Origin: Bugula neritina | Taxonomy: Eukaryota > Bryozoa > Gymnolaemata > Cheilostomatida > Bugulidae | Reading direction: 5' to 3' | Assembly (NCBI GenBank): GCA_964035545.1 | Contig: OZ037771.1 | Coordinates: 7,358,690 to 7,422,689, forward strand | DNA: 64,000 nt | Part shown: one piece after another, positions 27,801 through 37,400 of the stretch | How the letters are laid out: every line of letters starts with the position of its first letter | Numbering within the stretch: the first letter of the stretch is position 1 | The notes under the pieces: generated by a model | What the model was told of the DNA's origin: nothing | What the model saw: the letters and a program-made list of their open reading frames with translations, nothing else | Databases searched by the model: none | Made by a program: the position numbers and the translations under genes

Positions 27801-28310
27801 AAAAGTTACCTTTTTCTCCTATATGCAAAATTTCATATAGTTGTGCATTTAAAGAGCTGTAAAATTGTTTAATAATTGTTTCAAAAGTTAGCCAATCAGA
27901 GGTTAGTGTTGCCTATTATGCAATATAATATGATATTGTTTGTTAATATTACAAAAGTTGTTCAGTTGGATATAACGTATTCAAAAGGTTGATATGTTTA
28001 CCTTCAACAGGAAAAAAAATTCTTTATATAAAAATTTTATTTTATAATAAAACACTTTTGTTGTAGATTGATTTTAATGGTTTTTAAACATATTATCATT
28101 ATTAGCTGCAATGTGCTTATGTATTATAAAGCACCTACTAAGGTTTTATTACAATAATAATCAGTGAATAAAAGTAAATTGAAGCTTACGAGTTTTTCTA
28201 TTTATGGGATAGTTCTGGTAAGCATAGTAAATGCCCGAATGTACACCAAATAAGACAATCAGTGCAAATAGGAATCCTGCTGATATCCGTATCCTTTTGT
28301 TTCTGAACAT
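17763..28310 (-). CDS. WSC-domain protein with CHST-type carbohydrate sulfotransferase domain
   Basis: Thirteen exons join in phase to 683 aa: 28310-28190, 27134-26932, 26526-26344, 26185-26050, 25448-25287, 24743-24580, 24372-24262, 23682-23515, 22999-22855, 21279-21134, 20390-20194, 18777-18652 and 17952-17763. Residues 1-10 are basic and 11-31 form one transmembrane helix, so it is a type II Golgi-like protein. Two Cys-rich WSC-like modules follow, about 110-180 and 270-335; the second has FIGCF, then ECHSFCKSR and WTCYC. The sulfotransferase domain starts near 361. It has a 5'-phosphosulfate loop GRYRSGSS (about 375-382) and a 3'-phosphate motif VRDPRGLL (514-521), both typical of CHST1-7 GlcNAc/Gal 6-O-sulfotransferases that use PAPS. 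Two donors are GTTTGT and one is GTTGTT, which are weak but keep the frame. The acceptor glycan is unknown. WSC is normally paired with WSCD-type sulfotransferases, so this pairing is unusual. Confidence 0.85.
19061..19988 (-). mobile_element. Family A SINE split by a TIR element
   Basis: The SINE tail and body occupy 19061-19136 and the tRNA-like head 19930-19988, both in minus orientation. Between them, 19137-19932 is an unrelated element with inverted ends. The left end GGGCTTCACAGACTACAGTC pairs with a right end reading GGGCTTTACAGATTACAGTC in reverse, and the pairing continues for about 45 bases through AACTCGACTGTGAA. About 90 bases of SINE body are missing at the insertion. The interior is AT-rich with no transposase and contains an exact tandem duplication of about 40 bases at 19565-19645. 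The whole sits in the intron before exon 12 of the WSC-sulfotransferase gene. Confidence 0.72.
21447..21898. repeat. Compound microsatellite: (CA)n, GCACACGCACA 11-mer array, (CTAA)n
   Basis: A CA dinucleotide block (21480-21520) is followed by about a dozen 11-bp GCACACGCACA units (21545-21715) and then a CTAA/CTAC tetranucleotide array (21744-21898). It lies in the intron between exons 9 and 10 of the WSC-sulfotransferase gene. The HTHT, VLCV and similar open frames are repeat translations. Confidence 0.97.
22048..22825. mobile_element. Non-autonomous TIR element (about 780 bp)
   Basis: TAAAGGATTGCTCTATCTT at the left pairs with AAGATAGAGCAATCCTTTA at the right as a 19-bp perfect inverted repeat. 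The interior is less AT-rich than the intron and encodes nothing recognisable. It is in the intron between exons 9 and 10 of the WSC-sulfotransferase gene, and the right end falls only 30 bases from the exon 9 donor. Confidence 0.65.
23785..23985 (-). mobile_element. Degenerate family A SINE
   Basis: Recognisable blocks are TTTATAGTCTGCATG, AATGGAAAGGGTTTTTAAAG, CAATTATGACTGAATGC and a head relic ending in AGACCACAGGTGCTCCC. Pol III boxes are eroded. It lies in the intron between exons 7 and 8 of the WSC-sulfotransferase gene. Confidence 0.6.
25108..25258. mobile_element. MITE family B, copy 1
   Basis: Inverted ends pair GGTAGGTACAGTAATGAGAAA with a right end that reads GCAGTAGTGGAGAAATTGAG in reverse. 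The right end TCAATTTCTCCACTACTGC resembles the right ends of copies at 49411-49580 and 50663-50845. It is about 150 bp long, has no coding capacity, and lies in the intron between exons 5 and 6 of the WSC-sulfotransferase gene. Confidence 0.55.
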
Positions 28311-28371
28311 TCTGGAACATATATTCATAGCTCAGAGTACTGGAGTAAATGTCAATAGCCCCGTAGCAAAA

Positions 28372-28585
28372 ACTCACACACATTTATGGTAATTACCATC
28401 CCTGGGAGAAACTCCTGGTAGAAGGGGTTTTGTTAAAGTGGGACTAAGGACTTATTTATATGTGGCACAGGAGCAATTATGGCTGAAGGCTCTTCCTAAC
28501 ATCACCAAAGGTCTTTGCAGGAACTCAAACTCATGACTTTGTGTTTACTAGGCAAACGCTCTAACCCCTAGACCACGGCTGCTCC
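28372..28585 (-). mobile_element. tRNA-derived SINE, family A, with target-site duplication
   Basis: A well preserved copy, head to tail on the minus strand. It is flanked by AATAGCCCCGT at 28354-28364 and AATAGCCCCAT at 28588-28598, a near-perfect 11-bp target-site duplication. It ends about 60 bases upstream of the start codon of the WSC-sulfotransferase gene, so it lies in that gene's 5' leader or promoter. Confidence 0.85.
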
Positions 28586-28599
28586 CTAATAGCCCCATG

Positions 28600-29520
28600 A
28601 TAGGCTAGTCCTTTTGTTAGCATCTACTACGGGCATAACCTTCTCTATTATAAGTAGTTCTTATAAAGAGATGAAAGATCTGCACTTTCTGATCAGCTTG
28701 GGTTTTAACGAAAACTGTGCTTTTACAAATAAGTTATTGCAAATACAACTTTAGGACACCAAATTTGGCTCAAATTGAAAAGTTTAACAATGAAACAATT
28801 AAAATATTAGCATGTTTACTGAAAATATAGATAGTATTTTTGCAGCCGCTAACAAAACCTGACATCTTACGTTTTATGCAGCAAGTAGATAAGGCGAATA
28901 CACTATAAAGTAATTGTGAACAGGTAAAAGCATACCTGAATATGTATAATTTTCTTCTAGTATTGTTTAGAGCTGCTCGGTAGAGTTAATATTATAGATT
29001 CTATGAAGCCATACTCAAAATAAAGTATCGCGAATATTAAGTGAATGTAAAACTTCTCAGTGCATAACTTAAGCTTCAAATAGAGCAGGGGTAAGAACCC
29101 ATCAGTTCATCAGATCATTGATTGAATGAATATAATGGATGAAACTCAATGCTGCATTATTGCTTTCAAAAACTCAAATACCAAAATTACCACTTAAAGC
29201 GTGGGTTTACTATTTCAATAATCATAGGAATAGCAGCCAAGTGTGTAATTTAGCATAGCAATTTAGGCCTATAGGGTAAATGTACTTGTAACTTACTGAA
29301 GGAAGAAATTATAGATATTAAGTAGTATAAATATATAATATTTGGAAATTCATAAAATATAAACTTGAATTGAAACCTTAACATAATATACATATCGAAG
29401 TTGAACTGTTTATCCTATTGTTTCTTCGTCAAAAATGTATTATATCAAAAAAATCATAAAATTATATATATACACATATATATACATAAGTATACATATA
29501 CATATCTACATATATATACA
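28600..29520. other. Intergenic, no gene seen
   Basis: AT-rich unique sequence upstream of the WSC-sulfotransferase gene. It probably contains that gene's promoter, but no element can be assigned by eye. Confidence 0.4.
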
Positions 29521-29524
29521 TATG

Positions 29525-29647
<123 letters not shown>

Positions 29648-29679
29648 ATACATTGGTATATACATAGGTATATATACAT

Positions 29680-30465
29680 CAACAAGAAAATCATCAACAT
29701 CTTAGATATCACCCTCAATTTCGTTGATGCTACTCACAAACCATTCAATAAACCTGGCAACACCCCCTATCTACATTCATCATAACAGCAACCACCCCCC
29801 CCTCCCATCTATCATTAAAAACATCCCAAATCCATCAACAAAAGACTCTCCATGCTCTCATCTAATAAAGAGAACTTCAATAGTGAAGCACACATCTACC
29901 AAAACGCCCTAAAAAAAGTGGGCACAATTTTGCATTACAATATGAGAAGCAACCAACACGCTGTAAAAAAGTTAAAAGGAGGAACATCATATGGTTCAAT
30001 TCCTCAACATAATAGCCAAAGTGTTCCACCCAAAGCACCCCCTAAGAAAAATATTCAATAGAAATACCCTAAAACTGAGCTATTCTTGCATATACCCAAC
30101 ATAATGTGCAAGAGAGAACAAAAGAAAATTGGCTAGCCAAATGACAAGCTCCCTGGCAACCAACAGCAAAACCTGCAACTGCGAAAGGAAATCAAACTGC
30201 CCATGGAATGGCAAGTGCTTACTCTCCAATATCATCTACCAGGCCACCATAACATCACCAAACAGCTCCAACACTTACATCGGATTATGTGAAACTGACT
30301 TTAAAAAGCGTCTATACAACCATACCTGCTGTTTTAAACACAGAAGATACAAAAATGCAACAGAGTTAAGCAAGCGCGTATGGTACTTGGAAGACAAAGG
30401 CACCAACCATAAGATCAAATAGAAGATCATTAGCCATGCACCCGAAATATAATATGAAATCAAAG
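29680..30465 (+). pseudogene. Penelope-like retroelement remnant (RT end plus GIY-YIG-type region)
   Basis: Frame-shifted pieces on the plus strand resemble the C-terminal part of Penelope-like element polyproteins. One piece reads [14 protein letters not shown], then NHPP-SIIK-IP, then IYQNALKK in another frame. Near the end is a Cys-rich motif CNCERKSNCPWNGKC followed by a GIY-YIG-like block with YIGLCETDFKKRLYNH. At least three frame changes and internal stops break the frame, and the N-terminal reverse transcriptase core is missing, so the copy is dead. The stretch to about 30750 may be its 3' tail. The element class is inferred from these motifs. Confidence 0.7.
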
Positions 30466-30769
30466 CATTGCAAGCAATGCATTTTAGAGAAATTTTATAT
30501 TATATGTAAACCCAGCTTAAGCACTTTAAATAAAAGATCTGAGCTAACGTTGACTTGCAGGCATAGCTCTAGATTTTACTTGAATCGTTTTTATTACATG
30601 AGCTTTGTTTTATGATAATGCCTATTGCACTTTTAATACTTAAGCTATATTTTAAATCCATATTTTTTACGTTATACATTTTATTACTGTCGTTTCATGC
30701 TACGAAACAAATTTGTAGGTGATAATTGATTTTAAAATAAAGATCTTAGTCAATTTTAACCTATAAAAT

Positions 30770-31108
30770 TACAGTATATATATAAATATATATATTATAT
30801 ATATAGCGATGCTTCGTTCCTATTGGCCCATGTCTTTTGGTCCTGTTGTGGATATTGCTTCCCGCAGTGGGACCGGTATTCTGTTGCAGAGAGGGTGTGA
30901 AATCCTGCTCATCATCTGTATAATTAGTCAGTGCACACGTGTGCGTATCTTGAGTTATGGTATAAAAATGGAATCAGTCTAGCTTCACGTAGTTGCTGCG
31001 AGTTTCCAGCCGAGGAGTAGCTAATGTAACTGACATGCACGATAAACATGATAAACTGTTGGGAAGTAGCATGATGTATGCCTGCACGTCCACTACAATA
31101 TCAAACTC
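30770..31108. other. Unassigned sequence with higher GC than its surroundings
   Basis: It follows a TATATA-rich stretch at 30775-30805. It holds a TATAAAAATGG motif at 30960 but no open frame of note. It could be part of an old mobile element. Confidence 0.25.
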
Positions 31109-31111
31109 TTA

Positions 31112-31454
31112 GCCTAGGGCCACACGGTGCGTATTTTCGCATGCGAAAATTGAAATCACAAGTAGCAAAGGTGTCCACTGTGCACGTTGAGAAAACATTC
31201 ACACTTGTCGCTCTGCATTTTCAACGCAAGTGCGATCGTCTCTGTCGTCGTCACCTAATTGGCTGGTAGTTATTTAGCGAGCCCAATTTCTTTATTTTAG
31301 TGCTACATTTCAGTAAATTGCGTTTTATTGAACGCGAGTGCGATTTAAAAATGAAAGCTTTATTTATCACGCATCACTGACGCTACAGTGGACGCCTTTG
31401 CTACTTGCGATTTCAATTTTCGCATGCGAAAATACGCACCGTCTGGCCCTAGGC
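31112..31454. mobile_element. MITE with about 70-bp inverted repeats and TTA target duplication
   Basis: The left end GCCTAGGGCCACACGGTGCG and the right end GCCTAGGGCCAGACGGTGCG (read in reverse) match for about 70 bases with few changes. The arms include ATTTTCGCATGCGAAAATTG and AGTAGCAAAGG. Both edges carry TTA (31109-31111 and 31455-31457), the target pattern of PIF/Harbinger elements. There is no transposase; the interior is about 200 bases. Superfamily is inferred from the 3-bp duplication only. Confidence 0.82.
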
Positions 31455-31555
31455 TTACTCGGTGGCTATCACTGTTTTTTTATACACCTATGCCCACTAA
31501 TGTCTATATATATATGAATATAGAAAAATAGGGATAGAAGAAACACATGCTACAT

Positions 31556-31870
31556 TTACTGGGTTAGGTTGAGCATCAATATGGTGCTATTGACTCGGTC
31601 TGCACCAAGATCTGTAATATTTGCAATATATACATATGCAACTTTAAACATCTCATTTGTCATGGAGTCTAGAGTAACTTTCAAAACTGTTTCACCTATC
31701 TCATATTTTTCATTATTTCTATCACGATCTGCTTTAAAGAGTCATTTAGCTCTGTGAACATTACAATTCAGCTAAAAGAATATTGCTTATTAGTTTGATG
31801 GAATCACTAACCACAGCAACATGAACATAGCAATGGTTGCTTGCAAGCCTAATATAGAAGCTTTCACCAT
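31556..31870 (-). CDS. Possible small secreted protein, exons not reconciled
   Basis: On the minus strand an ATG at 31870 begins a signal-peptide-like stretch (MVKASILGLQ then a hydrophobic run AMFMLLWL), with a GTTAGT donor about 60 bases on. A second frame, 31731-31556, follows an AG acceptor. It encodes about 58 residues with beta-like alternation and three N-glycosylation sites (NIT, NST, NLT), ending at TAA. The visible donor and acceptor phases do not join the two frames, so an unseen exon or another start is needed. I do not recognise the protein. It may be a decayed or lineage-specific gene. Confidence 0.25.
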
Positions 31871-32199
31871 TTTGATTGTATAGCTCAATTTTAACAATTG
31901 TGTCAAAATTAGCTTTTTATATTATATGCATATTTTTACTGCGACGTTGTCTAGCATGTTAAATTAATATTTCCACAAAAGCCACTTCGCACTGATAACT
32001 TCATTTACATGGGCATCCCATATTGTCCTATATTTACATATCCGTTGAAAATGGTTTTGCCCTACGATATGGGAGGAGATAACAAACTAAAAAGTCAAAT
32101 AATTACTTTGCATATATTCATTGAGAATTCAAACTTTGTACACCATCATCAACATAGAAGTTATTGATTATAAAATCTTTAGCTCTTGTGCTGTGCCCA

Positions 32200-32760
32200 A
32201 TACATATGTTGTGGTGGGTTTTACTGATTTTGAGTATTGTAAATTCACCTAGTAATATATATAATGTTGCCTTGGGGTGAGCTCGGGGTCGGTGTGCAGT
32301 TACGGGTTAATAGCTTGGCTGCGAGGTAACTCCAGCTCCTGTCCATCTGGTAGGGGTGAAGTTGAGACTCCGGGTTAGAGTAGTTGGCTGGTGGTGCTCC
32401 TCAGTCTATGGTCCTGGGTCAGCACTCACTGACGTACTCTAACACATTCTAATTGGGTCGCATACATTCTATACAAATATCCTCAATTGTTCCTCAATCA
32501 GTCTCAAGTCTCTCAATTCTCCCATTTGCACTAGGTTATATAGCTACAACACTCACACAAGCCGCACCCACGCTATAAGTAATATTAATGTCAAACTTAG
32601 AGTTGTGCACCTCACACACATGCAACAACAAGAGATGACAACTACACATATTTATAATACTTATAAATCCAGATATAACACATAATTATTTGCATCCAAT
32701 GAATTCAATAATAATATTCTAGTTCAGTGTTTGCGTCATCATCGACTATTATTACCTGCG
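32200..32760. other. Unassigned block, GC-richer than its flanks
   Basis: The segment 32265-32620 is distinctly less AT-rich than the DNA around it and has no coding frame. It starts with TGTTGCC and ends near ATAACACA, weakly like a solo LTR, but I could not find a convincing target-site duplication. Old mobile DNA is the likeliest explanation. Confidence 0.25.
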
Positions 32761-33119
32761 TTCTCCTAATATAAAGCCAACAGTTTATTGCTTTAGAATA
32801 CAATTTTTTTGCTAACAATGACTAATATATTTCTAATTTTTTTATAATAAATAAAATGAATTTTTTTGTTTTTGACCGTCTGTTGTGCGCATATTAAAAT
32901 GTGTCTCTTAATTTCCGGTTGAAAAAAATTATATACCGAGCGAAATTTAAAATTACAGTTCAATATCACTACTAGTACAGAGCATAAGTATTAAATATGA
33001 ATATTAGTATGTGCAGCACTCCAATTTTTAAGATAGCGCACAATTTCTAAGCAAAATTTAGGTTTGCTTGTGAGAGCAAGTAAAGTTTTTCTCAAACAAA
33101 AGTTTTACTGGTTTCTTTC

Positions 33120-33205
33120 TCATCTACTAGTACTAGTAGTAGTAGAGTACTACTACTACTACTACTAGTAGTACTAGTACTAGTAGTAGTACTTCTTCTA
33201 CTTCT
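33120..33205. repeat. Self-complementary CTA/TAG trinucleotide tract
   Basis: ACTAGTAGTAGTAG and ACTACTACTACTAG blocks alternate, so the tract can fold on itself as a long hairpin around the centre GAGTACTACTAC. No gene is associated. Confidence 0.85.
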
Positions 33206-33379
33206 AGAACCAAACTCAAAAGTCAAGGGGAAAGCAGTAGGTTTGGGAGTGTCAATCACAATCACTAACAATGTGAATGTCATTGAATTTGACGGTTGAT
33301 TCTGAATTTGATTTCGAAATGAAACAACTATTTTGTTTTGAGGTTTATATTTTAATTTAAAATATTAAATAATGTATCG

Positions 33380-33930
33380 TGAAATTGTTAGCATTATCAT
33401 TATGATTATCATATTGATTATCATTATGATATTCATATTTATATAGTTATACTTACAGCTATACTCATATTGATTATAATAATAATTAGTATTATTTAAT
33501 TTATTAGTAGGGTTAATACTTATTACTAATACTAATAGTAATAGTAAATGTAATAGTAATAGCGATTTCAATATCAACTAAATCAAGCATCAATCAAAAT
33601 GCCGATACGAGGTTAGAATTAAAATACTCATAGCTAATGTTTAATTATGTTTATGTTGTCAAATATTAAAAATATAGTAATACTATTGTTGATAATTATA
33701 ACTATGATATCTATATAAATATTAAATACTTGCATTATTTATAGTAATAGTAATATTATTATGATAATTACTCACTAATTTTGTTACTGCATCAGCATTA
33801 TTGTTACTATTAAGTATTAGCCATTAGATTTTTAGACTTAATAATAGTAGGCCTAATACTAATAGTAATATACATATACTTATACTTATAGTAATAATGA
33901 AGTTTTAATAATACTAATATAAAAATGGTA
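33380..33930. repeat. AT-rich low-complexity tract
   Basis: Degenerate ATTATGATTATCAT and AATACTAATAGTAAT repeats, like those at 1-900. No coding potential. Confidence 0.6.
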
Positions 33931-34499
33931 TATGGATATCAGTATCACTATAGCAATGTGATTACTGTGACCATGACAATAGCTATAAATATATAGATTC
34001 ACGACACAGTATATATGTTACAGCAAAGTTTGTTTGCTATGACAGTTTTATTGAAAGTCACAATCAAAATTGTTTACTATATTTTTGGTTTCATACCAGA
34101 TAGACGCTCTTCTGTTAAAGCTTCCCAGACCCCAAACCCCACATAAAATACGTATATTGTACCCAAATAAGGATTTAGCCATGTCGGAAGCGTCTAAGTA
34201 GGAAACTTAGCATCTAGCTGGAAAGCTTCTACTGGAACGACACTACATTTTGTATTTTTTAAATAATTCATTGGGAAGGAGTATGATAGAATCAGCATGT
34301 CAATTATTATATATAAATAGTTTACCAAAGGTAATATAAATAAATATGAGGAATAATTATATGTTTAATAACTATTCAGCTTTAATTGTACTTAGCATCG
34401 TCATAATGCACGTGGTAGGTTTGCTAAATAATGAATAATGGGAGCTAAGTGAGCAAGTTAACAGTAATGTAAAACTTTTTAATTCAACAGTTAGTAACA

Positions 34500-37400
34500 A
34501 TGAGCAGCTCTTATACACTGGAGTCTCTAAAACAGGCCAATGATTGGCTAACACGGCGGTTGCAGCTTACAGAGGAGCAAGTTAGAGAAGGGGAAGATGT
34601 CAACACAGCTTTAACAGAGGAAAATCGCCTTCTTAAAACAGTAAATTGAGTTAATTTTGTTCTAAAGTTTCAAGTTATTTTCTAATTTGTATTGATAGAA
34701 ACAGTCTCACCATTCTGTAAAAATGCCCATTTTCGGTGTCAAACCTTTATGCTATTATCAATTCGTTGTCACCAAAACCTAGTATCGATTCTAAACAAAG
34801 AATTAGTTTTTGCTGTTAATGAGGCCGTGGCTCTCTCTAGTTTCATAGAATACTTGGAATATTGGCATTTTCTGTTCAGAAAGTTGATTTGATTTCATTA
34901 GCTGATTAATTCCATACAGTATTTCAATAATACAATTTATTTGTTTTAAGAAAAGCTTTTGTGTTCTGTGATTTAAAGGCTAAAGCAAGTCTGAGTTCAA
35001 GGCTAGAAGAGCTGTGCAGTGAGCTAGATCACCTGCGCCAGTGTGTGCAAGACTACAGCTTTGAGAAGCAGAATCTGCAGAGTAAGGTTGGCGTTCTGGA
35101 ACAGAAAGTAGTCGGTTATGAGGATGACGAAAGAACTGCTAAGCTGATGTTCGAAGAGCTGAAAGCTGAAGTTAGTTACATGCTCTCCTTATATATGAGT
35201 AATTTTACTTAATTTAGTACACATTCGAAATTTTCAAATTTTAGTTATATTTCATAATTTAGGTGCTAATGTATATGGAAATTTGCCCAAAACTAACAAA
35301 ATATCAATAAATAACACCAACTAATCAAGGTTCTTTTTAGTTTTAGTTTCTCATGACGGCCCGCAAGTCTGAATTAACTGAATAATTATAAAAAACAGAG
35401 GAAATCAAGCAAAATTAAATAGAAGTTTGATTATTTAGTTGTCTATTGATTGTGGAAAATAGCTAAAAACTGGAGATTTCAAGTGTGTACTAAATTAAGT
35501 AAAATGGCCCATATATACTACACTGATAGATAAAGGTTATTTACGTAGATTACAATTGATGCTATCAAATGCTGTATTTAACGTTTTCATGTGTAATTGC
35601 ACTCAAGCTTATCGGGGTTTCATCTGCAGTGCGTCTTGTGAATACTATATCTCGTGTTGAAGACTCAGGGCAAACAAATGTTTTATTATTTTTGTAGATG
35701 GAAGAAGCTCAAGCTGTAATCTACAGAAGCAACAAAAAAATTGAGGACATGAAAGAGTGTATAATTACGCTGGAAGAAGCCAACAGCCAGCTAGTTTCCG
35801 AGGCTACTGAAAAGGAAATGGCCAATACCAAGGTGAATAACAGGGTGGTTAATTTTGCCACTGCATTTGTGAGTGGCCAGAAAAGTATTTTACTTCCTAG
35901 AGATATATCTTGTACTCCTAGTTGTCAAAATGAAAATGCAGTGCATAAAATGCTGCGTGTTACATAATCTCATTGATATGAATTACTTTTTATCCTATTG
36001 CATATTTCTGATATTTTGGACTGAAATATGACTCACTTACCTACAGTGTTATTAATCTTTTCAACTACTCCAGTTTGTCTCTTTTTGCAACATCTTGTTT
36101 ATTATTTTGAAGGAGGTGACGGATAAAAATGCCACCATACAAGAGATGCAAAGAAAACTCAATGATCTGGAATCGTCTTCAATGTATGTACTTTACCAGC
36201 TATGTGTGTCCCCGTTCTATATATTCAGAAACTCTGCTTTTTACTAATACATGGCATATATTTATGCTTTCAGTATTCCAATTCCATGCCTGATTTTACA
36301 GCAATCTTCGGTGTAGTGTGAAAGAAGAAAGTTTTGATTTGATAGATGAGAATGGTGTGGAGCACTCATCACCTGGCTCACCAGCTAAGAATTCGGAGGA
36401 TTACATGAAACTGCAGTTGGCAGAGAAAGATAACTCCATAGAAGGTTATTTATAAATAAATGTGTGCTATAGTGCAGTCTGTCAGCTGTATAGTATCATA
36501 TTTATTGCCTGAAGAGTTCAGTTCTTGTCTCATGTTTTTCTCTTAGTTTGAAAGACTATCTCGTGGTTGTGTTCTCGTTTTAGAAAGTTGTTTGTCATGC
36601 GTAAAGGAGTGTGTGTACTGAGTCTAATGTTGCCCGTTTCTAAAGTCTGCTCGACTCATCTATCCATGGTTTATTTTAAATTGTGCTATTATATTAATTC
36701 TAATTAGTCATGTACAGTTGGAGCATATTCTTACTGATAATGTGTCACTAGGAGTCACGTCTGGTATTGCTTGCAGAGCTGGAGAGACGTCTGGAGAGTG
36801 TTCAGGTAGCCAATGAGATCTATCAAGACCAAGTGAACGAGCTGAAGTCTAAACTAGATGGAGTTTCAGAGAGCGTTGGTTCAGGTAAGTTCTTGTATAC
36901 ACTTTTCTGGATACTCGTATGGTAGCTGAGATTAGCATTTGATTACAGATTCTCTACCACCCAGCACTCTCTGTATCATTCGAGAGTTATACTTAATCTA
37001 AGTAGCATACAAAGGGCTGAAAATAAGAGGAAGTTATGTTAGGTGATGCTTTTTCAACATTGCTGTTTTCCTACATGTAGAATATATATTCATAATGCAC
37101 AAAGTGCTATGCAATTTGGTGCCAACGCATTTTAAGCCATTTTAATACAATAGCATGCTCAATGTGCATCTGTAAAACACTATTATACTAAAATAGAATA
37201 AATCTGAGATCTATGGAAAACAGTGAAACTGAAGTTTTACTTTATATCTAAAGCAACTTCTTGTATTGAATTCCAAGTGTCTTCTGGTAGGTGATATACA
37301 CATAAAGGTCAAGAACGTCAGCGCCTTTGCTGGTACGCCTGAAGAACAACTCTCCGATGACGAGAGAGAACTGTATTCAGCTGTTGATGATTTACTGACA

